Origin: Lactarius indigo | Taxonomy: Eukaryota > Basidiomycota > Agaricomycetes > Russulales > Russulaceae | Direction of reading: 5' to 3' | DNA: 64,000 nucleotides | Assembly: GCA_025766275.1 (NCBI GenBank) | Contig: JAFKAC010000010.1 | Span: forward strand, 1,860,001 to 1,924,000 | Part shown: positions 35,369 to 47,947 of the stretch, piece by piece | Position numbering within the stretch: position 1 is the stretch's first letter | How the letters are laid out: each line of letters opens with the position of its first letter | Program-made: the position numbers and the translations under genes | The notes under the pieces: model-generated | What the model saw: only the letters and a program-made list of their open reading frames with translations | Told to the model about the DNA's origin: nothing | Database searches by the model: none

Positions 35369-38300
35369 ATGTCTCAAGTTCCTTCTACTTCTACTTCCAC
35401 AAACTTCGAGACGATCTTTACGGCTGCTTTTGAAGCATACAAAAGGCAGACAAAGCGAGACATTACATCCCATCCCCTAGCCATCCAGCTGCGGTCCTGC
35501 GACTCACCCAGTGCCATTCTCGCCGTACTTCGAACCCAGGTCCAGACATTCGATCGATCTCTGATTGCCGACGAAAGGTGGAAAAAGTGGCTGGATCCGA
35601 CTGTCAATGTCTTGTACGCATTCTCTGTGGCCCTTGGTAACGGTGTTGGACTGGTAATTCCGAGACCCTGACCCGCTCGAGATCTACCCTCTGATTAGAA
35701 TGACGACAGATATTCCCACCTTCGAATGCGATCTTCGCTGGGATTGGTATCCTCCTCCAGGTGAGCGTCTTTCTTGACTCGACGTGTGTCTTTCGGTGAC
35801 ACCACCATCTTTTAGGCGGTCAAGGATGTCCGCTCTAGCGAAAATGCTGTCAAAGACTTGTTTGGCCGCTTGGAGTACTTCTTTAAACGACTCGAGAAAT
35901 ATATCGAGGTCCGGCCGACTGCAGCTATGGCGGACATTATCGTGAAGATCATGGTTGAGGTACTCTCGATCCTTGGGACCGTGACGCAGGAGATCGGGCA
36001 GGGACGAACAAGTATGTCCTTTCCGGTTGATGGTTGATACATACCCAAAATTCAACATTCATGCAGAGAAATATCTCAAGAAGCTGATCGGAAGGAAGGA
36101 AGTGGAAGATGCGCTTCAGCGCTTAGACGCGTTGACGCAAGAGGAGGCTCGGATGGCAGCAGCAGAAGCCCTGGCAATCACCCGCGGCATCGATGACAAA
36201 GTAAAGGAGACCGGAGTAGCGATTCAACACGTTGTCAACCAAGTCACTGACTGGAACCGTACGTCATCGCGTCATCTCTTGATCTGACCACCGCCGATCA
36301 CGAAAACTTGATCTCTTTTCACAGGGAACGAGTTACACAAGGACCTTCGAAAATGGATCGCGCCCCCCGATCCATCTGTCAATTACAATACTGCTTCTGG
36401 CGCTCATCACGAGGGTACCGCAGCCTGGTGCACGACAGGGGACACCCTTACAGATTGGAAAGCATCTGGCTCTTTGTTATGGATTCAAGGAAAACGTACA
36501 TACCCCATCAGCGTCTGAAGTCTTAAATTTCCACTAACGACTCCTGAATTGATAGCTGGCTCCGGGAAGAGTATTCTCAGGTGCGCTTATCCGCCGCTGA
36601 GTTGCATCTTGGTAGCGTCCTAATCGAACTTATATGATCGACAAGCTCCGTGATCGTCCGCGATATCAAATCCATGTCCAGCGCGGGCTCGGCTTTCTTG
36701 GCCTATTTTTACTTCGATTTCAAGGACACAACAAAACAGGACTCCCGCGCTTTATTATCATCCCTCCTTGTCCAACTCTCCGATCAATCGGATATCTTCT
36801 GCGATGTTCTTTCCTCCTCGTACTCCGCACACAAACGAGGATTGGAACAACCGACTGTCGACTCGCTTGCGCAGTGCCTCAAGGATATGCTCGCGATGAT
36901 GAGACAAGTGCCGATCTATCTGATCGTGGATGCTCTCGACGAGTCTCCCAATGATTTAGGAATTCCATCGTCGCGTGAGGAGGTCCTCGAGCTGGTGAAA
37001 GAACTTGCCAATCTTCATCATCCAAATCTACGTCTATGTATCACGAGTCGGCCAGAGTTCGATATTCGCACCGCGCTTGAGCCTCTAGCAACTCAACAAG
37101 TATCCCTCCACGACGAAAGCGGACAAAAGCAGGACATTAACGACTACGTCACTTTTATCGTTCGCTCAGATCGAAGGATGAAAAAATGGCGGGAAGACGA
37201 CAAGGATGCGGTCATTGAGAATCTCACGGAGAAAGCAGATGGAATGTAAGCACATCTTCCCTTCATCACGACCACGCAGTTATCTTATGTATCGACACAG
37301 GTTTCGATGGGTGTTTTGTCAATTGGAGGTCCTGCGGCACTGTTTCCCGACCAATCTTCGTCGTATCCTCGAAGAATTGCCCAAATCACTCGACGAGACA
37401 TACAAGCGTATCCTAAAGGAGATCAACAATGCGAACCGGGACCACGCGTATCGACTCTTGCAATGCCTCACGGTGGCCAGTCGTCCACTCCGAGTCGAGG
37501 AACTTGCAGAAATGCTCGCGTTTGACTTGAACACGGGAAGGATCCCAAAGTTGGTCGCGGATTGGCGGTGGGAAGACCAAGAAGAAGCGGTGTTGTCAGC
37601 CTGTTCTAGTTTGGTTTCCGTCATCGTCGACAGAGGATCCCGTGTTGTTCAGTTCTCTCATTTCTCCGTCAAAGAGTTCCTAATATCGGATCGACTCGCG
37701 AGTTGCATGGAAGAGGTGTCCCGGTTTCACATCTCTATCGAACCCTGCCACGTGATTCTTGCCCAGGCTTGTCTCGGCGTGTTACTTCGCCTGGACGACG
37801 GTATCGACAAAGATAGTGCCGAGAAGATTCCTCTTTTTCAATATGCTGCGGAATATTGGGATGGGCATGCGTCGATCGGAAATGTGGAATTAAAGATAAA
37901 GGACGCAATGGATTATTTCTTTGACATGGACAGGCCACATTTTTCAGCATGGGTCCGGATACAAGACAAATTCGAGCTCATGATGGATTCCACATCTGAA
38001 GAGCTGAGAGCCGTGCCGCCTTCAGCAGCTCCTTTGTACTACGCCGCAAAGAAAGGATTCCATAGTCTAGTGGAACGCCTGATAATGAAGCGCCCACAGC
38101 AAGTAAATGATTTGGGTGGTCGATGCGGTACCCCACTGCATGCGTCAACAATTGACGGGCATATCGAGGTTGCTCAGTCACTGTTTGCGCATGGCGCCGA
38201 CATAAATTCACGCTCTGCAGATAATTTGACTCCACTACACATGGCTTCATCCATGGGACATCTTGAGTTCGTGAAGTGGTTGCTGAACCTCGGTGCGGAC

Positions 38301-39971
38301 GTGAACTCCCAGAAGGACTGTCCAACTCCACTGCATTATGCAGCAACCAATGGCCATCTTGAGGTTTCTCAGCTACTACTCGAGCGCAACGCGGAGGTCA
38401 ACTCCCAGAGTGACGACGGAGCTACCCCACTTCTCAATGCATCACGAAATGGACACCGCCATGTCGTGCGGTTATTGTTGGACCACAATGCGGATGCGCG
38501 TATCCGTGACTACTACGGAAACACTCCACTGCGTTCGGCAGCGATCAAAGGCCACCTCGAAGTTACTTGGGTCCTACTCAAGCACAATACAGAGGCCAAT
38601 TTCCAGGATGATCTCAGTAGCGCACTTCTCCATGCATCGGCGACAGGACATCGTGATATTGTGCAGTTATTACTGGACCACAACGCAAATGCGTGTTACC
38701 ATGATAGCCACGGAAACACCCCACTGCATTTGGCGGCGATCTACGGCCATCTCGATGTTTCTCGGATGCTACTCCAGTGCAATGCGGAGGTCAATGTCCG
38801 GGATACCGAAGGAGCTACCACATTTCTTGGTCCATCGTTACAAGATGACGTTACGCGGTTATTTCTGGACCACACTGTGGTTGAGCATGTTCGCGACAAG
38901 GGACATGTCTCGTCAGTTCGTTGCGTAGTGTGTGACGTCCATCTTGAAGCTGCCCGGTTACTGGCAGTCAAGCGGTTCCTACTCGGGCACATTGTGGAGG
39001 TCAATGTCCTCAATGAACCCTTATCCATCAATAATGTGTCCTTGACGCTGGGATGGGGCAGCGTAGATGGACATGTTCGAGTCAACAAGGGAATGACCCC
39101 ACTGTATTACGCGGCGTATTACGGCTATGTTGAAGTTTCTCGGTTACTCCTTGAGCACAACGCGGAGGTCAATTCCCAGGACGATGACGGATGTACCCCA
39201 CTTTTCTGCGCATCGGCTAGTGGACGCCCTGATACTTTGCGGTTATTGCTGGACCACAATGCGAACGCACATGTCCGCAATAACAAAGGAAGGACCCCAC
39301 TGCATTACGCAGCTGCTGCCGGTGACCTCGAGGTTGTTCGGTTACTACTCGAGCGCAAGGTGGAGATCAACGTTCGAGATGACGACGGGTTGACCCCATT
39401 TCTCAGAGCGTCAGGCTGTGGAAACCTTGATGTATTGCAGTTATTGTTGGATCACAATGCAGATGAGCGGGTCCACAACAACAAGGGAAGTTCCCCACTG
39501 CATCTGGCAGCCGCCTACGGTCACCTCGAGGTTGCTCGGTTGCTACTCGGGCGCAACGCGGAGGTCAATGCACAGAATAACGATGGATTCACCCCGCTTC
39601 ACTACGCATCGATTATGGGACAACATGAAGTTGTGCAGTTATTGTTGGGCCATAATGCGGATGTGCACATCTCCGACAACAAGGGAGAAACCCCACTACA
39701 TTCCGCAGTGGCCGGTGGTTACGTTGAGCTTGCTCAGTTGATACTTGAGCGCAATGCGGAAGTCAATGCCCAGGATTTCGAGGGATCTACCCCATTACAC
39801 CACGCGGCACGTGGTTGGTCGGGAGGATACCTAGAGGCTGTGCGGTTACTACTGGACCGCGGTGCGGATCCGCATGTATGCGACATCAGTGGAAAAACTC
39901 CATCAGAAGTTGCCCGTGGTCCAAGACAACAGGAAATACTACAATTGTTCTCCCAGTACAATGCAGAATGA
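35369..39971 (+). CDS. Goodbye-NACHT-ankyrin STAND (NLR-like) protein
   Basis: Eight exons (35369-35653, 35710-35760, 35816-36011, 36067-36258, 36325-36495, 36556-36580, 36646-37245, 37301-39971) join in frame into 1396 residues with no stop. Residues 1 to about 230 are a fungal STAND N-terminal Goodbye-type domain (TIFTAAFEAYKRQTKRD, GVGLIFPPSNAIFAGIGILL, EVRPTAAMADIIVKIMVEVL). NACHT follows: Walker A G-K-P-G-S-G-K-S at about 297-304, Walker B L-I-V-D-A-L-D-E at 399-406, and an ITSRPE sensor-like motif. From about residue 748 to the end come roughly 19 ankyrin repeats, one or two in the middle degenerate. Such proteins are thought to act as cytosolic immune or heterokaryon-incompatibility receptors: repeats sense, NACHT oligomerises, the N-terminus signals. 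It sits inside the PriA/EPL1 duplication mosaic. A fragment of a second copy is at 703-1425. Confidence 0.92.
38470..39960 (+). repeat. Two-ankyrin super-repeat within the NLR gene
   Basis: Similar segments beginning TTATTGTTGGACCACAATGC recur at 38472, 38667, 39243, 39441 and 39639. Spacing is 195 bp once and exactly 198 bp twice in the last part. Each period encodes two ankyrin repeats (66 residues): one ending in LLLDHNA-x-x-H and one ending in LLLERNAEVN. DNA-level similarity between periods is visible to the eye, so the array grew by duplication of repeat pairs. Confidence 0.75.
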
Positions 39972-41662
39972 ACGGACGAGACAGGGGATGTTTGACTGTA
40001 GGTCACAAATCTGATGATAATCTGTAGTCCCAAGCGTTTATAGCGAGTAAGGTGTTGTCGTAGACGAGACATAGAGATATGAGGTGGACACTACTGCTCT
40101 CCGGAGGCGCGGTTTATTGATTTGTTATTGAACGTTCCGTGATTACGATCACTGTAGATCAAGTGATTGTTCGTGTCAAGGTTCGTGTGCAACTTGCAAC
40201 TGAAGAACGCTTACGTATGTAATTGTTCATGTTTACGATTTGTGTTTTACGATCGGCACCCGATCATTTATATACAGCACAATATTTATGGTTTTGAACG
40301 ACGAGGTGCTCTTCCCTTCCTCGAGACTATCGTTTATCAAGCCGTGGCATTGCGACGGTGTTTCGTCTTCGTAGTGGGGTCTCATGGTCGAGAGACTTTC
40401 CACGTGTGCGAGTATCGTCACAGGTTTGACACAATCCTGTATCCTATGATAAAGTCACAAAAACATTTTGAAAACGAACAAAGGCCTCTCCATTTTTGTA
40501 ATAAGCGCCCGTTAGACATGTTGCGCCATTCAAAATCCCCCATCCGCCTCGTTTCGCAGGACACGAGGTGGGTGTAATTAGCGCGCACACCGCAAAATCG
40601 CTCTCCCGGGTTCGGCTGGCAGTTCTCCTTTGACAACCTCTATTCCATCAAACGATCGAGCCAGTGACGCGAGATGATGTACCTGAGGGGGGTAAAATTA
40701 GCACTAACTCGGAGCGCTGAGCAGATGAACTCGATCGAGTTGGTGAAGTGACAGGGCTTACCCAGGTAAGGATTGTCAACGCCGCACTACCGCCGCGGTG
40801 TCCAGAGTCCGTCCATTGGGATCATGTCGTCGACGCGTAGGTCGGGGTGATCTGATTGCGCACCTACTAGTACGACTGACAGTACCACGATAAGTAGTAC
40901 AATACATAGTGTGTTTCAGTACACCTCTCGCGGGTTATTTACGTTACCCTTCCTTCTTCCGGGCTTCAAACCGCATCGCACTACAAAAGCAGCGCGCACG
41001 GTATAATATGAGTGTCATTGTTCCGAGTACGTACGGTCTTGTACGGTCTCATACGAAGATCAGGCACACCCTGGCCTTGCCATGTCTGCTCACCTCTCCC
41101 GCCCCTCAATAAATCGTCCAAAGTGGCATCTGAAGAGCGATCGCCTTGATAAGGAAGCTGCCGCTGCGTTATTTTGGCGTGTGCCACAGACGCAGAGCCG
41201 GAGGGTGGAATTTAGAGCTCTCAATCGCCGCCTCGAGAGAAATCGCCGTACTATTTGTTATAACCCTAAATGTACCCTCCAAATTGGGGCGTCACACTGA
41301 AATCCCACCCGATTGGTAAATGCTGACCTCTACTCTTAGTATAACAGCACGGGAGATTCAGATCCTGGACGCACACATGGAGAGAATTACCAAGGTACAT
41401 ACATTACCACAATTATTCCATCTACAGGGTGCGACAAGCGTCCGAAAAATCACTACGAAACCAAACTAAAACCCAATAAAGAAAGAGTAATGAAAGTAAT
41501 GAAGGTACTGTATATCTTAAGGAGTGTTGAATGTCGTGGAGACAGTGGGGGGTGTGGGGGGGGGGTGATTATAGTCCAGAGTCTAGTTAAAGTTGTTATT
41601 TCCTGCTCTGCTCGCAAATACCGCGTTAGTGCCAAAAATCGAGTGTTGATTGCTCATTTCCT
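39972..41662. repeat. NLR 3' flank and block X3
   Basis: No gene. About 40000-40260 is the NLR 3' flank, of which a relic occurs at 29520-29690. From about 40290 to 41662 the sequence is block X with the usual landmarks. The last 250 bp before the PriA stop are especially close to 49110-49365. Confidence 0.7.
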
Positions 41663-42726
41663 TTAAAGGGGGCGATGCTCCAGTCCGTAATGCATCGCCT
41701 GCACGTACTCCTCGTCTTCCTCTGCCATAGCGACATGAGAGTGCCCGTGCCCGTGCTTAGACCTACAGCTGGTGCCGTCGTGCGATAAAACATATCCTGG
41801 CAGGCAGCGTCGCACGACACATTCGCCAGAGTGACAGGCGACGTCCGCAACACCAGGGAGAGCAGTGCAGTCCTGGCCGATAGGCGAGTAGGGCGTCAGG
41901 GGGAGTACGCATCCGCCACCTAAACAAATTTAATTTAGTGAAAATGGGCAAGGCCAGGCACAACTTACAGCTCTCTAGATCGTGCGCTGTATCGACGCAC
42001 TCCCATGCTCGGGCACCACCTCCAAATACGCCGCAGGCAGCCCAGCCGTGCCCCATCTCTGTGCAAGAACCGCTACCGACCCAGCGCTTTCTGGGGGGGA
42101 GGGGGTTGCTGGAGGGGCACGCGCCGGGAGCCACGCACTTGCCGTTGCAGACCACGTTGGGTGCGCTGCAGGCGCACGTGGTTGGGTTCGACGGAGGAGA
42201 GGGCGTGAAGCCATCAGTGCAGGTGAATCCGCAAGGGTCTCCGTTGAGACACGTGGGCATGCCACGATCGGGGTAGCTACAGTGCTCACTAGCCGCATAG
42301 CTTTGGATCTAAGAACAAAAAGTATAATCAGGCACATTTCGAGGCACATTTTAGCATTTTCTGCGCACAATGGTCGTCACGGTGTCAGCCACACCCAATT
42401 TTCCCCAAGTTTTGACAGCCAATATAGCGACTGGATCATTCTCCAGGAAAAGAGGAATACCAGACAGACAAAGGCACACATCTGTAAACCATCATTTAGG
42501 AATAAGGACACTTGAGATCGATCAAGAGAGAGGGGATGTCGAACTGACCGGCGCCATGCAAAGGGATGCGGAAGAGCACGGCCAGGTAATCCGTGTTGAA
42601 CGACGCGCACACGTCGAGGAGATCACGAACGTCCAAGGGGTGTGCATCCGGTTCACGCGACTGAAGAGACGACGCACGGGCCCCAAAGAGGAGGCTGAGA
42701 ACAGGGAGGACGCGGAAGAGGCGCAT
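41663..42726 (-). CDS. PriA-like secreted cysteine-rich protein, copy 3
   Basis: Four exons (42726-42549, 42481-42369, 42308-41969, 41919-41663) join in frame into 295 residues. Signal peptide MRLFRVLPVLSLLFGARAS. Variable centre with FNTDYLAVLF and CLSGIPLFLEND. Conserved Cys-rich part: CSYPDR, CGFTCTDGFTPSPP, CNGKCVAPGACPSS, GWAACGVFGGGARAWEC, DCTALPGVADVAC, RRCLPGYVLSHDGTSC, then a His-rich KHGHGHSH and an acidic stretch. It is most like copy 5, including the 3' flank and the TAA stop (others use TAG), so these two share a recent duplication. A TATA-like box is 85 bp upstream of the ATG. Confidence 0.88.
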
Positions 42727-42810
42727 AATGTCTAATAAAGTGGAGCAGGTCCTAACGAGAATGCAATGAGCGGAAACCAAGGGAGAATTTGGCCAGTATC
42801 TTAAGGTGGT

Positions 42811-42816
42811 CTTATA
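42811..42816 (-). promoter_or_regulatory. TATA-like box of PriA copy 3
   Basis: TATAAG on the minus strand 85 bp before the start codon, at the position conserved among the intact PriA-like genes. Confidence 0.55.
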
Positions 42817-42819
42817 AAG

Positions 42820-45800
42820 GTGGCATTCTTGAAATTAGGCGCTGGATTATTTATTGATGGTACCTGGGCAGGGTCCCGAGAAACAAGGGTTCGGCGACGG
42901 CACTGCTCCCGTTAGTGTTCCGCTGTCACTGGGAACATGATTAACGAAAGGCACAAGAACTCGCTTCTGGGATGATATTCACGGATAAATAGCCAATAGC
43001 CAGTGGATCAGAACCACAGACCTAGCTCGCGACTTTCAATTACAGCAGGGGGCCTTTAAATGATGTCGCGCGTACCGTAGCCGTTATTAGCCATCGGCAG
43101 TCTTGAAGGTCCCGCAGATGTCCGCACGCGCATGGGACTGCTTGTCCCTGTCTGCGCTGCTCTTGGTTGCTTTCCTTAGTACACACCGCTGCGGGGACGT
43201 ATAAATACAGCGCCGATTAAAACTTAAAGAGTTATCCATGGTGCTGGGGAGAAGTACGAGAATCCGCGCGACCGTGACGCGGTCGCACCCGAGCCTGTGC
43301 TCAAGACATCCCGAAATACCACGCTCTTCGCGATTCTGGATCGCCTCTGCCGTGCGTGGTGTAGCAGGACTTGTAAATGCAAGTTTGGTGCAACCTCCGG
43401 AATCCCTGCGCTCGGGGTGACTTGGTTAGCGTCTCCTCCTGACACCGGCTTGCGTCCCCTGTGCACTTTGTCGCGGGGCTCGAAATATATTCATGCGGCA
43501 ACATACCTGTCACAGCGGCTTAGGCTCTCTGTGCTGCTACGCATGTCGCTGCTGAACCGGCCAATGCTGTCAGTGACTCAAGTTGTCATTGCAAGTACGT
43601 TCGCACGATGCGCGGGGCTTGCGAATGTGTGACTCGCTCGCTAACGCGTCCGCACACGTGGCAGCCTATATGGAGCGCGCTGCCGTCGCAATCGAAAAGG
43701 GACATTCGCGCAAACCCCCCCCAGGGGTTGCGAACGCTCTGATGAGACGCTGAGGTCGTGGCGATTCTTTCTGTGTGCTGCAGTAGTCTGCGCGATGATG
43801 GCATCTGGTAGGCGGGATGCTCGGTGGTAACTTGATGGGTCGCACTGTCACCATACTTCAAGAGTTGTAGTATCGACGAAGTATGGAGGTGAGTGCGCCG
43901 GTTTTTTTTTTTTTTTCATCCGGCGGGGTCTAAGGGCATAACAGCTCGGAGGCGATGTGGTGCAGCTCTGCTTGAGGCCGCAGCGCAATTTCCGTATGTC
44001 TTGGAAGTGTCGAGGGGTGGCACATGATTGCTGGGACATGGACGGGTGGATGAGGGTCTGACCTGTCCTGTTGCACAGTGCGTGTGCCGCCGCCAGTTGG
44101 AAAAGTCTGAAACGAATGCTAGGCCAGTAATTGGAACTTAATAAGCGGAGTCAAAGGTGCAAAAACTGTGTTAACAAACCAAAAAGGTCAGCTTCAGTAC
44201 ATACTTGCAAAAATGGGTGCGAGTGCGATGTCAGTGAGAATATGATGTGGTGCTAGCGCAGGCCGCTGGTCGGACAGCGGGAATAATCCTGGGGTCTCAG
44301 GCTGGTTCTCTTCCTCGTTGGAAAATGGGCCATCCCCAGTAAACAGAGAGCGCATGACTGGGAAGGGTGAGGATATCTGTGTGTGCGGCATGTCTCAAAA
44401 TTGCAAGGACTTCTCAAGGGGCTGCTGGATAGAATTGCGCCAGCACTGGCATAGTGCGGTTCCCGCGCAAGCGAGGCCAAATTACTGATAATTACCGATT
44501 ATCCCAAATGATTGTAGTTAACTTGGTTGTCTGCTGTTATGTGGAGTTAGCGTAACAAACCATGACTCACGACACCACACATTCGAGGAGGCCCCCTACA
44601 ATTCTCTACTCAAATACACTCACATAATCAACGCTCATATGTGATGCAGCCGGGGGTGTACAGAAATATCGTTGAAACCAGCACCGAGAGAAAAGACCTC
44701 CGCGATGCCAAGTATCACCAGGAAAAAGACTCTGGTATTCGGTCGAAATTAAAATAATAATAAAACCAATCGAAAAAAAAAAAACTGATTGCCACAGGGT
44801 GTGGAACGACCACACCAGCGGTTGATCCCCCAAAGAACAATACGACATATTAATAACACTGAGAAGGCCCCAGATACCTGACCGCATCAGCCCAAAATGA
44901 TTGAAGTGAGACACACCAAACGAAAGGAAAGGGAACATCTGAGAGATGAAACATAATGCAACACCCCCTAAGTGGCATCAACAAAATCAAATCAAGAAAC
45001 GCCTGGTATGACTAGTGCTGGTCGTATTCTTGTCACGCATATCGGGGGAAAATGTCCAAATTTCCACGCCGCTGAGTGGACAAGATGAGTCAGTTGTCCG
45101 GGCTGACGTTGTTGACAGATAGATAAACACCGTACTATGTGATATCGATGACTATCATCGGTGTTGCACACGGCTCACGGACGGCATAAGGAGTGCCCCA
45201 AGCAATTGCGTCGTTGTCGCCGTGGTTGGGGTCGTCTTCCGAGCTTGGGTTACATGCAGTTCACGGCCAGCATTCCCCAAACGAAACGTCATGGCCGGGA
45301 TTGTGAGCAAGGAGTGTGCATGGCGTGGTTGGTCAGCTTCAGCTGTACGGGAGGGTGCAGCCTGCTGGCGAACTTCGGTTCAAGTCATCAGTGTCAAATA
45401 CAAGTGGGAAAGCCGCGAGCTTGAGCCTGAGCAGGGACCAAACGGTGGACAGAGGACGAGGAGCTCGGGGGAGATGCATCATGCGTGGGGAAGGGTGCCT
45501 AGAAATGTTACACGATATGAATGCAATGCCTCGATCAAAGATGGAGAGAAAGATAGTAGCACAGATGGGTCATCTGTGGTGCTGGAAGAGAAGGTAAAAT
45601 TGGAGGGGCTGACAGAATGTGTAGACGAAGAAACGGAAGGGGCGGAAGTGCACTCACAACTTGAAGACATGGTCCAAAAAAAAGAAGACATCCACTGGAT
45701 TTCGCAGGGTTTCCGCATTTTTGCTGCGGAGAAGGAAACAGGGCCATATTTTCGAGGACTAAAACGCTAGCACGCCAGGAGGATAAGGTGCTACGTCACG

Positions 45801-45835
45801 TATGATATTTATATGAAAGGCAATGGCAGGAGCGA
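42820..45835. repeat. Blocks B2 and C2 between PriA copies 3 and 4
   Basis: No intact gene. About 43480-44430 is block B (related to 32700-33600 and 50700-51640). About 44740-45780 is block C (related to 28200-29200). Plus-strand frame 45222-45770 is long (182 codons), but the matching stretch of C1 is not open in that frame and no domain is visible, so it is not called. An A-rich run lies near 44775 and a T-rich run near 43905. Confidence 0.65.
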
Positions 45836-45839
45836 TGAG

Positions 45840-46795
45840 CAACATGCCAACGTGGGAATATTAGCGCGTACACCGCAAAATCGGTCTTCACGCGTTTAGC
45901 CGGCAACGCTCCTCTGACGGCCTTCATTCCACCAAACGATCATCGATTATCGCCAGTGACGACGCGTGCCTGTAGGGGGATCACTGGCGCTGACTCGGGA
46001 GCGCTAAGCAGACGACTCGATCGAGTTGGTGAAGTGACAGGATTTTGCCCACCACCGCCGCGGCATCCGGGTCCGTCCATTGGGACCGCAAGTCGGAGCG
46101 TTACGGACCGCGCACATAGTACGACCGACACTCTACAATGATAAGTACTAGTACAGTACAGTACGTCATACAGTGACCTAGGGGGTATTTACCTTGCCCT
46201 CCCCCTTCCCGAGCTTCAAACGCACCGCGTCGCACTATGAAGGCAGTACGCACCTGGGCGCGCACCGTATAATATGCGCCTCATTGTTCCGAGTACGTAC
46301 GGTCTTGCACGGAGATGGACAGATGCGCCCTAGCCTTACCAAGTCTGCCCACCTCTCCCGTCCCTCAATAACCAAAATGACGTCTGAAAGAAATAAAGGG
46401 TGATCGCCTTGATAGGCTGCACTGTGTTATTTTTCCTTTCTTTGGCGTGGGCCGCAGGCCTGCGAACGGAGGATGGCCTCAATTGCCGCCTCGAGACTGT
46501 ACTATTGATTATAATCCTAACGAGACTGAATACACCCTCCAAGTCTGCATGAAAAAAATTCTTAGTATGCCAGCATAGGAGGTCCTGGACACGCACGCGG
46601 AGGGCATTGCCAAGATATATTCTTATTTCGACGAGCTGCGACAAGCGTCCGACAAATCACGACGAAACCATAAAGAGAGCGTCATGATGACACATATTAG
46701 GGAGTGTTGAACGTTGTGGAGCTTATAGTCAAAGTTGTTATTTCCTGCTCTGCTCACAAATACTGCGTGAGCACCGAAAGTTGAATATTGATCTC
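45840..46795. repeat. Block X4: 3' flank block of PriA copy 4
   Basis: Carries the GCGTACACCGCAAAATCG, GAGCGCTAAGCAGACGA and TTCCGAGTACGTACGGTCTTG landmarks of block X. It is shortened relative to X2 and X3. No gene is recognised. Confidence 0.65.
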
Positions 46796-47947
46796 TCAGT
46801 TCCTCTGAAGGGGGTGATGCTCGAGTCCGTAACGCATCGCCTGCGCGTACTCGTCATCTTCTTCCGGCGTGGCGACGTGGGAGTAGGGTGTGTGCGCGTG
46901 CTTAATGCTACAGCTGGTACCGTCGTGCGACAGAATGTACCCTGGCAGGCAACGCTGGACGATACATTCACCGGACAGACAGGCGACATCCGCGACACCG
47001 GGGAGGGTAGTGCAGTCGTGGCCGATAGGCGAGTAGGGCATCAGGGGGAGCACGCATCCGCCGCCTAAACGAATTTAATTTAGAAAAGTCGGCGGTAAAT
47101 GGCCAGGCTAGGGATAACTTACAGCTCTCCAGATCGTGCGCTGTATCGACACACTCCCACGCTCGTGCACCACCTCCAAACACGCCGCAGGCAGCCCAGC
47201 CATGCCCCATCTGTGAGCAAGAGCCGCTGCCGACCCAGCGCCTTTTGGGGAGGGGATTGCAGGAGGGACACGCGCCGGGAGTCGCACACTTACCGTTGCA
47301 GACCACGCTGGGTATGCTGCAGACGCACGTGGTTGGGTTCGAAGGGGGAGAGGGTGTGAAGCCGTCAGTGCAGGTAAGACATCAGGGATTTCCGTTGATG
47401 CACTCAAGCACGCCATGATCGGGGTAATTGCAGTGCGAATTAGGCGCATTGCTTATGATCTAAGGAAAGAAATCAGGCACATTTCAAGGCAGTGTTTGCA
47501 TTTTCTGCGTACAAGGTTCGTCAAGAGGGCAGTTATGATCGGCTTTCCGGCAATACCGATGGCCGATATAGCGACCATGTTAGTCCCTAGGAAAATCGGT
47601 AGAGTTGACAGACAAAGGCACGAATCTGTCAATATCGTTATTTTGGGGATAAGATAGGGATAAGATCGGTCGATAAAAAAAAAAGGCGTTGACTGACTGA
47701 TCACGCCAGCAATAGTGAGGACGCCGTGCACGTCGGGGACGGCGATCTGGGTATTGACAGACGCGCACACGTCGAGAAGGTCACGCACATCGAGGGGATG
47801 CGCAGCAGGCTCGCGCGCCTTAAGAGAGGATGCGCGGGCCTCGAAGAGGAGGCCGAGGACTGGGAGGGCGTGAAAGAGACGCGTAAAGTAGAGCAGGTCC
47901 CGACGAGAATGCAACGAGTGGAAACGAAGCGAAGGTTCACCCAGCAT
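46796..47947 (-). pseudogene. PriA-like gene copy 4, inactivated
   Basis: The four-exon layout of the family is recognisable, but several lesions are present. The start codon of MRLF is ACG (at about 47886); the only in-frame upstream ATG (47947) would add 22 polar residues before the signal sequence. In exon 3 the Cys codon of the NPCGFTC motif is TGA (about 47389), truncating the protein before all Cys-rich domains. The usual stop is CAG, so the frame runs three codons further. The TATA-like box is altered to TGTAAA. The rest (CNGKCATPGACPSC, GWAACGVFGGGARAWEC, RCLPGYILSHDGTSC) is well preserved, so inactivation looks recent. Confidence 0.85.

Noticed and set aside
45222..45770. 182-codon plus-strand frame in block C2
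   Set aside because: The homologous region at 28700-29180 is not open in this frame and no family is recognisable.
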